DNA of 64,000 bases from Gnetum montanum. Its lineage: Eukaryota; Streptophyta; Gnetopsida; Gnetales; Gnetaceae. Both the position numbers and the translations under genes were made by a program. The stretch lies in NCBI GenBank assembly GCA_015680685.1, contig MNCI01016614.1, positions 188,438 through 252,437 on the forward strand, given 5' to 3'. This document shows, in pieces, positions 36,061 to 48,573 of the stretch (position 1 is the stretch's first letter; the number at the start of each line of letters is the position of its first letter). Below the pieces are notes generated by a model, which was not told the origin of the DNA, searched no databases, and saw only the letters and a list, made by a program, of their open reading frames with translations.

Positions 36061-39000
36061 AATGGCTAATGGCTAATAAAGATAACAATCCAACTACTTG
36101 CATGGAACGAGCTGAGGGAATAACTAGTGCTTACATTGAAAGCGCATACATATTAGAGCAAGTCTGTTGCCAATTTCTAGCCCTTAACTCCGAAAATATT
36201 AATTGGGAAAAGTTGGAGATTCCTGAGGAGTTTAAATAAGATTCCCTAGAGTTAAAACCATTACCCACCGGTCTAGAATACATGACCCTCAAAAATGGAA
36301 GACCGGTGATCATCAACGCAAAGCTTGTGCCCATGCAAAAAGAAAGTTTGCTAAGGGTGATAAACAAGTGGTCAACCACCTTTGCTTAGTTGTACCCTGA
36401 ACTAATCAGAATAGATCCTCGGATATGCCAGCATGGGATTTATACAGACCCCTCTATGAAACCTCGCAAGCAAGCCTAGAGGCGATTGAACCTGAAACTA
36501 AAATAAATAGTGAAAGAGGAGCTAGAGCAACTTCTCAAAGCAGGGTTCATTTACCCTATCGCTGATAGTGAATGGGTTAGTCCTCTTGTCATCGTACCGA
36601 AAAAGGGAGGTAAATGGAGGGTATGTATAGATTTTAGGCTATTAGCTATGGCAACATTCAAAGACCACTTTCCACTACCATTTGTGGACCAAGTCTTAGA
36701 CACTATTGCAGGGCATCGCTATTACAGTTTTCTAGATGAATATAGTGGATACAACCAAATATGAATTGCGCTAGAAGACCAAGCCAAAAAAATGTTCACT
36801 AGTCCTTGGAAAACATTTGCATACAAAAAAATTCCTTTTGGCTTGTGTAATGCACCCGCCACGTTTCAAAGATTAGTTCTAAGCATCTTTCAATAGGAAA
36901 TAGGTAACGGAGTAGAAGTCTTCATGGATGACTTCTCCACTTATGGGACGAGTTTTGATCAAGCCCTCAACCGGTTAGAGTAAGTATTGAAATGATGTGT
37001 TGAAAGCAACCTCAAGCTCAACTGGTAGAAGAGCCATTTGATGGTTCAAGAGGGCGTTGTGCTGGGGCACAAAATTTCACAATCAGGGATTGAAGTAGAT
37101 CCAGAAAAAATTAAAGTCATTCAAGGAATTACCAGCGACAAGAAACAATTAAAGACATTAGGTCATTCCTTGGACACACTGGCTACTACAGGAGGTTTAT
37201 TGCAAACTTCTCCAAAGTTGCCAAACCATTGGCAGAATTAACAAAAAAAGATGCACCATTCGAATGGACCAGGGAATGTGAACAAGCATTCCAAGCTCTC
37301 AAACAGAGGCTTGTGGAAACTCCCATTCTACAAGCGCTTGACTGGTCCAGACCATTCCATATCATGACCGATGCATCCAATTATGCCTTAGGAGCTATAC
37401 TGACACAACTAGATGAACAAAAATGACCTTATTACATCCACTGTGCTAGTAAGAGTATCACCGGTGCACAACTTAACTACATGACTACAGAAAAAGAATT
37501 AATGGCTGGTGTGTTTGCATTGGATAAATTTAGGCACTATGTATTGGGTTACAAGGTATATATCCATACAGATCATAGTGCAATTAGGTTTCTTATGAAT
37601 AAGCCAATGGTTAGCTCACGTATCATACGTTGGATGGTGATTCTTTAGGAGTTCGATTTAACTATTGTAAACCGCAAAGGCACTGAGAACATAGTCGTCG
37701 ATCACCTATCTCGGTTGTGTTGGGACAACAAAGAGGATGAATATGCTGTATCTGACCATTTTCTTGATGAAACCCTCATTGCTGGTGTAATAAATAATCA
37801 ACCCATGGAAGTAAATTGGTATAGTAGCATTCTCACTTATCTCACTTCACAACAAATACCACAGAGGTTAGAATTTAGGAAGAAACAACAGTTTCTTCAC
37901 AAAATCAAGTACTTCATGGAAATCCAGGGATAACTTTATAAAGTCTGTCTTGATGGCTTGGTTCGAAGGTGTGTACCTGATCAAGATCAATTAAAAGTTC
38001 TCCAAGATGTTGATGAGGACCCCTGTGGGGGTCATTATGCCGAGAGACAAATGGCCACTAAGGTCCTGCTCGTAGGATACTATTGGCCAACATTATTTTG
38101 GGATGCCCATCATTTCGACCAATCTTGTGAGTGCTGCCAACATGATGGGGGAATGACTACTAGAATGGAGGGTTTGCAACAATGGATTCAACCTTTAGAA
38201 TCCTTCGATATCTGGAGAATAGATTTTATGGGGCCGATTACACCGATGTCCAAAGGAAAGTCATATATAATAGTTGCTGTTGATTACTTAACCAAATGGG
38301 CTGAAGCAGTAGCTGTAACAAACTGCACATCATCTACAACTGCATGATTTGTACAACAACAAATCATTAACAGGTTTGTGTCCCACGTGCACTCATTTCT
38401 GATAATGGAACACACTTTATGGGTGCAACCTTTCGCAAACTAATGTAACGCTTAGGGGTTGAGCACAAATTAACCACACCTTACCATCCCCAAGCCAATG
38501 GTCAAGCCGAGGTTACTAATAGGGAGATTACAAGAATATTAACATGAACAATTAGCAAATTTAGGCGTGACTAGAGCACAAAAATGAACGACACTCTTTG
38601 GGCATATTGTTCTACTTGGAGCTCCCTACAGGGTATTCTTCCTATGAGCTAGTGTACGGAAAACTTCCAAAACTTTCCATACAGAATGATCTCCGTACAC
38701 TGTCCATGGCTTGCGAACTTCACCTGGATCTCGACCTAGCACAAAAACAACGGTTAGCAACTTTAAACGTGTTAGACGAGAATAGATTGGTTTAGGGTAT
38801 CGTTAAATGAGTTGCGCAAGGCACATAGTACAAAACAATATGACTTAAGGATCTGAAGGTTTAGGTACCAACCAGGAGATAAGGTCCTTTACTGGAAACC
38901 CACACATGTACCTCAACATACAAAGTTTCAAACTTTGTGGGAAGGACCTTATATTATTCATACTAGCTTCCCATCTGGAGCCATGATGATCTATAAGCCT

Positions 39001-39080
39001 GACAGCCCAGACAAAAGGTTATTGGTTAATGTGCAACAAAAAAAAAATTTCCGTGAATCTACAATAGCCAGTACAAGTTA
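36061..39080 (+). pseudogene. pol: L2 RT, RNase H and integrase
   Basis: RT: KAGFIYPIADSEWVSP, KGGKWRVCIDFR, FLDEYSGYNQI, PFGLCNAPATFQ and FMDD (36921-36932), all as in Athila-like RT. RNase H: HIMTDASNYALGAIL (about 37357) and HTDHSAI. Integrase: GGHYAER...CECCQHDGG zinc-finger pattern, WRIDFMGPITP, SDNGTHFMGA (38400-38427) and [14 protein letters not shown] with the Glu present, then an SH3-like C-terminal part WEGPYII (38938). RT and RNase H/integrase are in different frames, with shifts near 37150, 38370 and 38770, plus stops. Only one RNase H is present, unlike the T elements. Confidence 0.85.
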
Positions 39081-41085
39081 CACCTCCACCAGTAGTCAAC
39101 CTCGCTCATTATTTCAGATCTCTCCCTTACAACTCAGTCATGGGGGAGATGGCCACCTATGCTGATCATATGGGGCCCTAAGTTCTTTTTCGATTTTTGT
39201 TTTACATGTTTTTGTTTTACAATGTTTTTGTCTTACACATATTTGTTTTACAACTTTCTTTAACTTTTCTAATTTTTGTTTTACAACATCATTATACTTT
39301 TCCACTTTTTTTGTGAGTGTGTGTATATCCACAATGTAAGTTTGTCCCATAATAAGTGTTTGAAATGATGGTATGAACTGTTTTCATATTGATTGCTAAT
39401 GTTTGGTTTTTACCTTTAAGTCACAATGTTGATACTAAGGTATGTTTCTTTTGATATGATAGGCAATAAGACCACTTTATCCATCCATCTACCAGTTTCT
39501 ATGGTCTCTCTTGGGTTGGAAATGTACAGTCCCCTTCTAATAAGAACTTTAACAAATCGGTGACTAGGTATTTCTCAAACTAAGGAAGGACTCAAGGATT
39601 GAAAAGGGTGTAACTTCAAGGGAACTTGATGTTTTTGTGTTGACCGTTCTCTTGGGTGCTTGGATCTTCCCTTCTTGAGTTTTCTTATTGTTCCAATGTT
39701 ACCCAATTATTGGAAGCTGAGACAATAAAAATAAGAAGTCTTTGCCTGGTGTGGTTCTCATGCATAAAAATAAAAAACACAAAAAAAAAACCTTGTGAGA
39801 ATTCAAAGCACACCCCTTAGAGAAATAAATGTGGGCTACAAGCATTGGTTATGGAACCAAAAGTGTTCCCTCTAACTAAGGCCCTTCTCACTTCCCATTC
39901 ACTCATTTGTTTCGTCGGAATGGTGGTGGCTCTTTGGAGATGCATCCTCGTTATCTAGGTGGATGGTTTAGCCGAATGCATTGATGAGAAGTCACTGGAA
40001 GCGGTTGGTTTGAGGCTGGAGTTGGAATGAGACTTGCCAAGTCACATTAATCATTAAACACACAAGGGGCTGTCCACCACCTTGTTCTTGACATTTCATT
40101 CCATTCTATTCTCTCCACTCCATCCTTCTCTCCATTGTTCACCTCATTGCCAGTTGTATCATTAGTGTATATATTTTGGTTGATGCATTGTTTTCTTTTT
40201 GGTAAATTCTAGCGGTTAAGACTTTAACTCTTAGTCCCAATGACATTCCCAGAGCCTACGGACTCTTTGAATGTGGGTCTGTCAGGGCATTAAGGACATG
40301 AGCCTACTTTGGGGAGGACCCACTGACACTCCTATTTGGAGCATCCATTAACTTATTTTCCTTAACATTTGTAATTAATTTTATTTTGTTCATTACCATC
40401 TTGACATCCATTTCATCAATGCCATAGTTGTCCCTTTTTATCTATCTTTCTTACTCCTTTTTCTTTCTCTATTCTAACGCTTCCGAAGGTTCACGATTAG
40501 TCATGGGGGTACGGGGCCTCATTTTTTCAATTTTCTCCTAGCCTCGAAATTTTTGATTTTCTTCCTAACCCCTACACCTTTGGTAGTTATCAGTCACATA
40601 TTCCCAGATCCATATCAGCCATACCACAACCTAGCCCATGGACTTACACCGGAGCAAGGTATTAATTACATGATGATTCATTTACACTTGCTAATATATG
40701 ATTATGTTGTGTGTGTGCAGATGGCGATCATGCAAACAACGGATTGGATCTGGAGCTGGAGCAAAACACTTGGAATGGAACAACGCTGAAGCAGCTATGC
40801 AAGGAGCAAGATCGATGGCGCGCTTATGGATGGACAATGAAACACGCAATCTTGGCATTGGCAGTAGCAACACTTCTTTCTATCTCTCTCTTTCTCTCAA
40901 GTTGCCAACAAAGGCCTGATGTCATTGTAATAAGGTGTTCACCCTTGTTTTCATGAACACAAGTTTTGTCAAGTCTTATAATAATGATTTTTTCACATGT
41001 CATCCCATTAGTTCCATTCCCCTCAATAATCCCATACCTTCCCGATATTATTGTAAGGAACTCGAGGAGGACGAGTTTTCATTCA
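39081..41085 (+). other. Non-coding 3' region of L2
   Basis: Two kilobases with no supported gene. Starts with a T-rich array (39190-39290). Blocks such as CAGAGCCTACGGACTCTTT (40251) and GACCCACTGACA (40315) recur in L1 (15812 and 15888). Athila-type elements may have an env-like frame here; none is visible. Confidence 0.6.
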
Positions 41086-41097
41086 GTCATGGGGGTA
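41086..41097 (+). promoter_or_regulatory. Polypurine tract of L2
   Basis: GTCATGGGGGTA directly precedes the 3' LTR start TGATGAGA. The context TTTTCATTCAGT before it is shared with L1. Confidence 0.65.
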
Positions 41098-42172
41098 TGA
41101 TGAGACGTGATATGCACAAGCTATGATATTGTGTATGCGATATCATGGCCATTGCGATATCGCATCCCCTGTGATATCGTGTACGCGATATCGTGTCGTC
41201 CCCTGCGATATTGCGTACGCGATATCGCAGTCCACCGCCAAATCTATAAATAAGAGGTGGCACTCCCCTCATTTCTCATCCTAGGCTAAAAGTAGGGAAA
41301 CTATCGTAGTTTAATCACCCTAGAGATAGAATATTTTTCCATGTGCCTGCAGTAGGATTCCACCAAGTGAACGGCTCTTTATTCGAGTGGCTTTGTACCT
41401 AAATGCAAGTTGTGTACAACAATAAAGAAGAGCTTTGTGGATAAACCTTGCAGTACATGGATAGGTTTTCTTACATGTTATTTATTACCTATTGTTAGTG
41501 TGTACGAGTACAACTTGATTACGAGCATCTATGGATGTGTACGGCTAGTCAAGAAATCGGCTGCTCGTCATAACGCGGTATGAGTACGACTTGATTACGA
41601 GCATCTACGGATGTGTACGGCTAGTCAAGGAATCGGCTGCTCATCACGATTAGGTTCTCTCACCCTTATCTCCTAGAATATGGGGTAAGTACGACTTGGC
41701 TACGAGCACCTATGGGTGTGTGTAGCTAGTCAAGGAATCGGCTGCTTATCACACTTAGGCTAGTTAAGTGCCTCAGTACGACCACTTCGAGCACGTGCAT
41801 TATGTGTGGTGATCCCAGTAACGATTAGCGTTTGGTATCCACAGTTGCATAGTTCAGGGTGTGTACGGTAAGTGGGAACAGATGCTGATGCTAGTTAATT
41901 TAGACTTAGGTCCTTAGTTAGAGTTAGTTAGCTTTCTCAATCCTTCACCTCATAGCATAGGAGAAAAACCATAAAAGACTATAAAAATCATATACCTCGG
42001 ACTTACTTAACCATACACTGTGACAACAACAAGTAAGTCTAGGAAGACAATGAATGATTAACCCCAAGTGTTCCATGGGGCGTTTAGGCATTTAGTCTAT
42101 GGATTTCAAACAGATCACGCATGCTATGCTCGTTTCGTATGGTTGAGTGTAGGGGTACCTCGGCACTCATCA
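41098..42172 (+). repeat. 3' LTR of L2
   Basis: A complete 1,075-bp LTR with ends TGATGAG and CTCATCA as terminal inverted repeats. U3 has five or six GCGATATCG-type palindromes between 41125 and 41230. TATAAATA lies at 41245-41252, AATAAA at 41421-41426, and the triplicated block at 41501-41758. The bases following it (CTCAG) continue as T2 sequence. Confidence 0.9.
41125..41230 (+). repeat. GATATC palindrome cluster in L2 U3
   Basis: Repeated TATGCGATATCATGG, GCGATATCGCATC, GTGATATCGTGTACGCGATATCG and ACGCGATATCGCAG just upstream of the TATA box. L1 has related but fewer sites at 16668-16738. Position suggests a U3 regulatory element; no factor is known to me. Confidence 0.65.
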
Positions 42173-42177
42173 CTCAG

Positions 42178-43181
42178 GATAGTTTTTTTTTGTTTTAGAA
42201 CTTGTTTGACCTAAGTGAGAGTGTCTAAGAGATCTTGGCCGCCTCCTAGTTTGATGCCTCCTTCCTCTTCTATTCATTCTAGAAGATGAATTTCTCAAGG
42301 AGAAGTGACTTCAGATCTGGGCTTAGATCCTTGTTGGCAGCGTGACGTGGGCTACATGGTCGTGTCAACCTTTTCCTTTGGCACAAATTCAAGGAGCGAG
42401 GACATAGGCTGGGGAGTACATGGGATGGTACTTTCCTTAGATGTCTTGCCTACAAAGTGGATTTCTCACCTTACGGGATGAGGAGGCTACTCAGCTATTT
42501 CTTGTGAGATAGGGATCATCGAGGACATCAGCCCCCTGGTGACAAATGGAGCTAAAGGTGTTATCGAGTGGGACCGCATGGCCCTGCCGACAGGTGGTGC
42601 AAAAGTGGATGCCCATGGTGGATCTCTTAGGATGAAAGGCTATTGCGAGCTTTGATTAGTTGCTTGTGGTACTGGCACACTACGCTGAGGCACATGGACT
42701 ACAAATGACTGCTCGGATGGCCTAGGATCACTATCGATGCTGATGGCATTGATCACGTAACTGGCATTGTTGGCGTTGAGGGGGTCTGTGTAGACATACA
42801 TAGATTGGTTTTCAAGGTGTATAGGATTGCTTTCGTCTAGTACTAGTTTCCCCTAGTCGATTAATCTCTGGATGTCGTCCTGTAATGCCAAGTAGTAATC
42901 TGTGTTGTGACCACACCGTTGGTGGTAGTAACAAAACCTGTCTAGCCTGAACCCCTAAGAAGTAGAGGCTCATTGGGCAGGGCCAAAGAGGGGTTCCTAA
43001 GGAGCTCGTAGTAGTGTTGATGTTTTGCAGTTGCTTCTTCTGACATCTGTTTGTGTTGGATGTATCCAGCTGTCAGTAGTTGCTTCAGGAGTTTCAAAGG
43101 CTTAAGAGGCAGTGGGGTATACCTTGAACGGTCTTTGCACTCAAAGTTGGGCTTCAGTTGTGTAGATGCCTCAGGTGTGGG
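42178..43181 (-). pseudogene. gag: T2 gag, C-terminal half, and linker to protease
   Basis: Reading leftwards from the T3 junction: PTPEASTQLKPNFECKDRS, KLLKQLLTAGYIQHKQ, NPSLALPNEP. A gag zinc-knuckle-like FCYYHQRCGHNTDYY follows, where the last Cys of the CxxH...GH...C pattern is Tyr, then LQDDIQRLID. Beyond it comes a Pro/Val-rich linker with stops until the L2 junction. T3 46600-47650 is collinear. The N-terminal half is at 60966-62937. Confidence 0.78.
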
Positions 43182-43186
43182 CATAG
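43182..43186. repeat. Target-site duplication of T3, left (CATAG)
   Basis: CATAG precedes the 5' LTR start at 43187. The identical five bases follow the 3' LTR end at 60961-60965. The flanking T2 gag sequence is continuous when T3 and one copy are removed. Confidence 0.93.
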
Positions 43187-44457
43187 TGAAACACCATGAA
43201 ATTTCAAGACCTCAATGATTCATAAAAGTCTCGAGGCTTAGGCAAGGATCTTTTCACAAGTGGCATAGCTCAATGGTTTCCATTTTTTGGCTAAGGGCCT
43301 ATTACGCTATGCTACGTAGCACAGCGTAATGGACTCCAGAAGACAGAATAAGACAAGGGATGCGCAATAGCAGTGTTTCAACTTTGCAAGTTAGCTATGT
43401 TTCAAAAATATTCACTTTTTGTATATTACGCTGCATTACTCAATACAACATAATGTAGCGTAACGCAACATAATGAGAGAAGGTAGTCCACCTAGTCGTA
43501 ACAATGGAAATAGCAAAATTCAAGCATTGGCGATTCTTATGCCACAATACGCTTTGCAGCGTAATCACAGCACAATTTGCTACCAACGCTATGAAAATCC
43601 TGTAACACTAAAGACAAGGGTAGTTATGTTATACTAAGATTCAGAGCATAACATAGCCTAGCATCACAAGCTTCAGCTACAACACTCTAGGTCAACGACA
43701 TTTTGTGGGCACATGGCATGCATCATCTAAACCACATTCTTCTCCTAATCCTAGTCTTATAAATACCCCAGTTAACAATGATCAAAGGGTTGACAAAAAA
43801 CTTGGATCTGGCGAGTGTTGGTAGTTGTTGGAAATTTTTGATAGTATTGGAAAAAAAAACAAAGATTGATGAGACGACGAGAAGAGCATCAACGGTGATA
43901 GAGAGAAGCTTTTGACTAGAGACTTCAAGCTAGCAGACATTTTGCTTTAAGCCTAACTTCTATGCACCCAGATTGGCTAGAACAAGGTAGATTGGCCTTT
44001 GCTTGTTTTATCTCTGAATAGCTTCTTATTCTCAACATGTACTTCGTCTAAACCGAAGTCTGTGTGCAACTATTGTATTCAACAAATTTATCTCTAAATT
44101 CAATCCCAAATTTTGGGATCGTACATTCTCCAAATTAAATTTGTTGCATTTCACTATCATGTATTTCATAATCGTTTTGCATTGTTTACATCTTTATCAT
44201 TATCTACAAGATCCGATCTTAGAGTAGATCTCATTTTCCCGTCAATCGATATTGTGCCTTCACATTGAAATTGTCATTTCGTGATTTGACCATTACAAAA
44301 TGTATTGATTTAGTAAGTCCTTGTCTAATTGATAAGACTATTCAAGGCACCTTAGATTCATTTTCTCCAGCACGGCCCTCGCATGGATCTGGGGTTGTAA
44401 CTGTGTACATGGAACTTTGTTTGGTATTTCCAGTGATCGACGTTTTCCATTATTACA
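43187..44457 (+). repeat. 5' LTR of T3
   Basis: 1,271 bp, from TGAAACACC to TTACA. It aligns with 59673-60960 throughout. TATAAATA is at 43758-43765. U3 carries TACGCTATGCTACGTAGCAC-type inverted repeats (43302-43335 and 43425-43475). The stretch near the 3' end (GGCACC..AGATTCATTTTCTCC) is the most conserved part across T1 and T3. Confidence 0.92.
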
Positions 44458-44712
44458 GTTTTTTGGTGCTAGAAGAAGGGCCTAAACCTCCGATCTGCAT
44501 TTCACGGGTAGTCCTACAAGCTATCTGTATCCATTGTTGATTGATGTAAATGTAATACCTCCATGGTTGTTTACGAAATTGTGTGGTGTAGGTTGGTCAC
44601 TTCGACGATTCCTCTGAAATCCTGCAGGGTAGAAAGCCCAATTTTTACCTTAGCTTGCCTTTGCCTTTGTGATCTTTATCCTTGTCATCATTACTCTCGA
44701 ACTGTGTAGAGA
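44458..44712 (+). other. 5' leader of T3
   Basis: Starts GTTTTTTGGTGCTAGAAG, the expected place of the primer-binding site; I could not assign the tRNA. Contains a single copy of the leader block TTGGTCACTTCGACGATTCC that is amplified four- to fivefold in T2 (63000-63599). The gag ATG is at 44713. Confidence 0.6.
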
Positions 44713-47060
44713 ATGGCTGCATCAACCACCGCTGTTGACACTGCTAACCTTGAGAACCCTTGGGATCTACAAGTTATGCCTCTTGTGGTCAAGCTGCCAA
44801 CTAGTCCAGTGTAACCACGTCGATCCCTCAGGCTCCAAAACAAGAAGCTTGAGGAACACGCTTAGTGTAGGGAACATTACAATTTACTCTATGCCAAACT
44901 TGCAGTGAGTTTACCCATGTATCCACAAGAACTCGAAGAGAAACGAGAATACGCGTTCATATACTACAATGGAAAGGAATTTATTTCTTCACCAAACATC
45001 ACTGTACCCTTGACAGACCAACAACAGTGTATCTTAGATCAAATGTTGATGGCTAGGGCATCGACTATTCAACAAGAGGAGTTGTTCCGTGATGAAGTGC
45101 TTCATGATGGACAAGAGGATCTTGATTCCCATTCTGAGGGAGGCAGTCATGCTAACTTTGTTGTGGCCCCCCCTTCCATGGAATCTTGTGTAAATCCACT
45201 GTTCATGGTCACCATGCCCTTGACATTATCTAATGCTAACTGAGTCCCGCACTTGCCCTAGCCATATTTTTTCTCTCTGACTACCCTCTCGGATGGTATC
45301 CCTTCACAAATCATTCCTCAGTAGCCACAGTTAGCTAATCTATCTCATCGTATACCTGTGCCTATGTCATAGTATGTACATGCAATACCTACTTCACAAT
45401 TACATACAACACCTACATTCATCCCAACTCACATGACAGAACCCTCCACTACAACGTGGTGGGTTCCAAACGCATTATCCCTCATTGCACATCCTATGCA
45501 GATGTCCCATCTCACGCATCATCAGCACCAAGTCCCGTAGACGTTAAATCCCGCTACAAGGCCATTGTCCATGCCCCTAGCTATGTAAACAACGTATCCC
45601 GTGGCACAGTTGGCAGAAATCACCCCATTTGCACTACCTATCGGGTGGTGGATGCCACAAGTGGCACCGCTTGCAAGGATAGTTCTGATAGCATCGCACA
45701 TCGGCCAAGCTACCGTCCCTATTCTACCATCCAGTGTGGCACCTCCTGCCATTATACAAATGACCACTTTTTCTACAGGTCTAGATCAAGCTTTCCAGCT
45801 TATTTAGACCCTTACTGAGGAAGTTAAACACCTCAAGGCTATCGGTTCTGACATAATACAGGTCATGGATTTTTACCATGACGATCCCATTAGCCTAGCA
45901 GTATTTGTTTTGTTGTTGTCTCTTGGGATGCCACTCCCTCATTTTACAAAATACAATGGGGAAGGCGATCCTAATGCCCATCTAGTCACTTTTAGGTTAG
46001 AGTCATTACTATTACAACAATGGCCACACACCATCATCCGTGTCTTTGCTATGTCCCTAACGGGTAAAGCTTTAGACAGGTATCAAGCACTCCTACGCTC
46101 TTCCATTTCAACCTTGGAAGAGCTGTTAACTTAGTTCGTAACTTGTTTCAAATACAACTTGAAACTAGAAGTCATGCTGGATCAGCTCATGGAAGTCAAA
46201 CAAGACCCGCTCGAGTCAGTTCAAAAGTTTATACAGCAGTGGAGCACCACCTTGAATGAAATCTGTGAACCCATCTTGGAGGCTCATCTGTTAGCTATAT
46301 TCTAGGGGGTAGTCAATGACTTCATTAAGTCCAAACTGTATTACCTCGCTCCTTGCTCCCTCAGCCAAGCCTTCACTTAGACTAAGAGCATCCAAGATGT
46401 GACAAAGGCTAGGAAAGACCCAGCATATATGGTCTACAAAAATGCCCATAACAAGGATAAAGACAAAGGCAAAACTATGACAAAGACCGTAGTAGTGGTT
46501 GCCGAGGGGGCCAAGAAGAAAAATAATAACAAGAAAGTGTCTACAGAGCTTGTTGATACCACAAATAGCTCAAACAACGCCAATCAAGAAACTCCATCTA
46601 CCCCTGAAGCACCTCCACAGCCGAAGCCTAATTTCGAGCTTAAAGACCACTCGAAATACACGGCTCTACCTGTAAATCCTTCAGAACTTCTGAAGCAATT
46701 ACTGGGAACTAGTCATATTCAACATAAGAAGGTGTTTAAGAAAGGTCTAAAATTCCATAGACGACATTGTGAATTGCTTAAGAATCCCTCCTTGGCCCTG
46801 CCAAATGACCCACCAGTTCCCAAAAACTTTAGGCTGGACCGTTTCTGTGACTATCACCAGCTGTGTGGTCATGACACAGATTACTTCTGGGTGTTGAAAG
46901 ATGACATTTAATGCATGATCGATCAAGGTAAACTGATTTGGATAGCAGTAGTCTGGTTTGTCCAGAAAATCAATCCATGCATGTGTACCAAGACCCATTA
47001 AACATAAATAATGCAGGGTACACTATCAATGTAGTGGGTACAAAAAGCGATGACAAGGCA
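44713..47060 (+). pseudogene. gag: T3 gag
   Basis: ATG 44713 starts a short conserved N-terminus (MAASTTA; T2 has MDFSTTA), soon broken by a stop. The main frame holds FIYYNGKEFISSP (44956), DQAFQLI, the capsid core with HFTKYNGEGDPNAHLVTF (45940) and QWPHTIIRVFAMSLTGKA, FVTCFKYNL, Lys-rich DKDKGKTMTKT, PTPEAPPQPKPNFE-like text, and a zinc-knuckle remnant FCDYHQLCGHDTDYF (46840) with Phe in place of the last Cys. Stops at about 46132, 46303 and 46378. Up to 46911 the main frame is constant. Confidence 0.82.
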
Positions 47061-48470
47061 TAGCTAAAACAACCCTTCGTGCTGCGTATGCCTCCTCAGC
47101 TATCTTAGACAATAGACCCATCGACATCGATGGGCACGGTTCAGCCACAACCCTTTGTTCTCCAGGTCCCGCCTCCCACCGTCGTTCCATAGCCCACTAT
47201 CAGTAAAGCCATGGCCCAGCCTGGGCCCACACCTAGGGCACCCTTTGTCATCAAGGTGCCAAAGCCGTTAGTTTCTCCTGCTACATAGGGGAAACCCTCT
47301 AAGTCAACACCCCAATCAAAACCTAACAGGAAAGGAGAAGGGCGTACGACACCTAATACAGCCAAGGACCACCTTACGCTGGGGTTTCCCAAGCCTATGC
47401 CCCTTGCCTCAGTGCCCTTGACCCCACCCTCAATAAGGAAATATGACGCTACGCAAATGCAACCATCTCCTCCCAAACCAAGAAAATGCAGCCCTCAACC
47501 AGAAACTGTTCCTCCCCAAGAGATTCATCTCCTAGGACGAATGGAAGAAGAGAAGGATGATAAACAACCAGATCATGGACACGATCTCCTCGACGTCTTT
47601 ACGCAAGTTAAGCAGGCTCTTAAACAAAAAAATACAACGTTGAGCCTCTACAACTTGCTGATGACATTACAAAAGCATCATGAGGCCATGGTTTTCTTGT
47701 TAACATCCATACCTATGGACGATAACCTGCCAGCGGATGCAGAACCAATCCACTCAATCATGCTTTCCCTCAACCCTGAACAACCCCGGCCTTCCCTAAT
47801 GACTTTTCATGATGAATCCATTAAGGATGACCTAGAAAAGGATCAAGTGACAACAACCCCTATGTTCATCACTATTCGGGTTAGCCAATATTGAATCCGG
47901 AGAGTACATGTAGATGATGGGGTAGTTGCCAATGTCATTACATACCCCATAGTGGATAAACTAGGCTTTATTGACCAGATCAGTCCCATGAAAATGTCAT
48001 GTTTAAAGTCATTCAATGGGACACGAGTGCAAGTCAAAGGAACAGTACGTATTAACTTCGTAGCAGGGGACCAATACCCCACAGACGTAGTGTTTATCAT
48101 CGTCAAGGAGATGCCTGGTTTCAACTTAATCTTGGGGAGGTCCTGGTTAGCTCAACTAAGGGCAGTTTCATCACCCATCCATCAGGAGATCCATTTGCCC
48201 TATGCAGGAGGGGAAGTGATCATCCATGGTGATAAAATGATCCCTCAGGCTATTAGAAATGGAATAGGCTTCAGAAATCAAAACCCACGAAGACTAGTCT
48301 CCTGTCCTAATGATTGAATAGGCCAAAAAAATGGCTAATGACAGCTTGATTTGGGTTGACCTGCCTTTTCAGGAGGAAGATGGTGCCGTAGAGGAACGGA
48401 GTAATAAACCTCCTCGTCCTTACGTGTTGCCAAAACTAAAAACAATTAAGAAGAAGCTGTGGAGCTAGTG
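47061..48470 (+). pseudogene. T3 protease region
   Basis: A Pro-rich linker leads to HLLGRMEEEKDDKQ and LTSIPMDDNLPADA, then TFHDESIKDDLEKDQ. A stop at 47892 is followed by IRRVHVDDGVVANVI, the aspartic-protease motif with DDG (about 47895-47940). SFNGTRVQVKGTVRI, FNLILGRSWLAQL and IHLPYAGGEVIIHGD follow. A shift near 48310 leads to LIWVDLPFQEEDGAVEER and a TAG at 48466-48468; T2 also ends in TAG here. After it begins the non-pol insert. Confidence 0.78.
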
Positions 48471-48573
48471 AATGAACACATTGATGTGATATGTTACGTT
48501 GGTCCATGTTGTTTATTATTATGCAATTTACGTCTTCTCTTTTCACATTGTCCTTAGTACACTTCTTTCTTAC

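Larger units (their letters stand above)
31965..42172 (+). mobile_element. L2: Athila-like Ty3/gypsy retrotransposon, nearly complete
   Basis: Contains a 5'-truncated 5' LTR, tRNA-Asp PBS, gag, protease, RT, RNase H, integrase, a 2-kb non-coding region, PPT and a full 3' LTR. It is inserted in the protease region of T2: the minus-strand sequences right of 42172 and left of 31965 are consecutive when compared with T3 47480-47720. About 15-20 bp of T2 and the first ~180 bp of the 5' LTR are deleted at the left junction, so no target duplication can be read. Frameshifts and stops make it inactive. By eye the LTR pair differs at roughly one base in twelve. Confidence 0.88.

Noticed and set aside
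45456-45818. Separate 120-residue protein within T3 gag
   Set aside because: The gag frame continues through the same bases (WMPQVAPLA; GLDQAFQLI) and is shared with T2; the other frame is a shadow.
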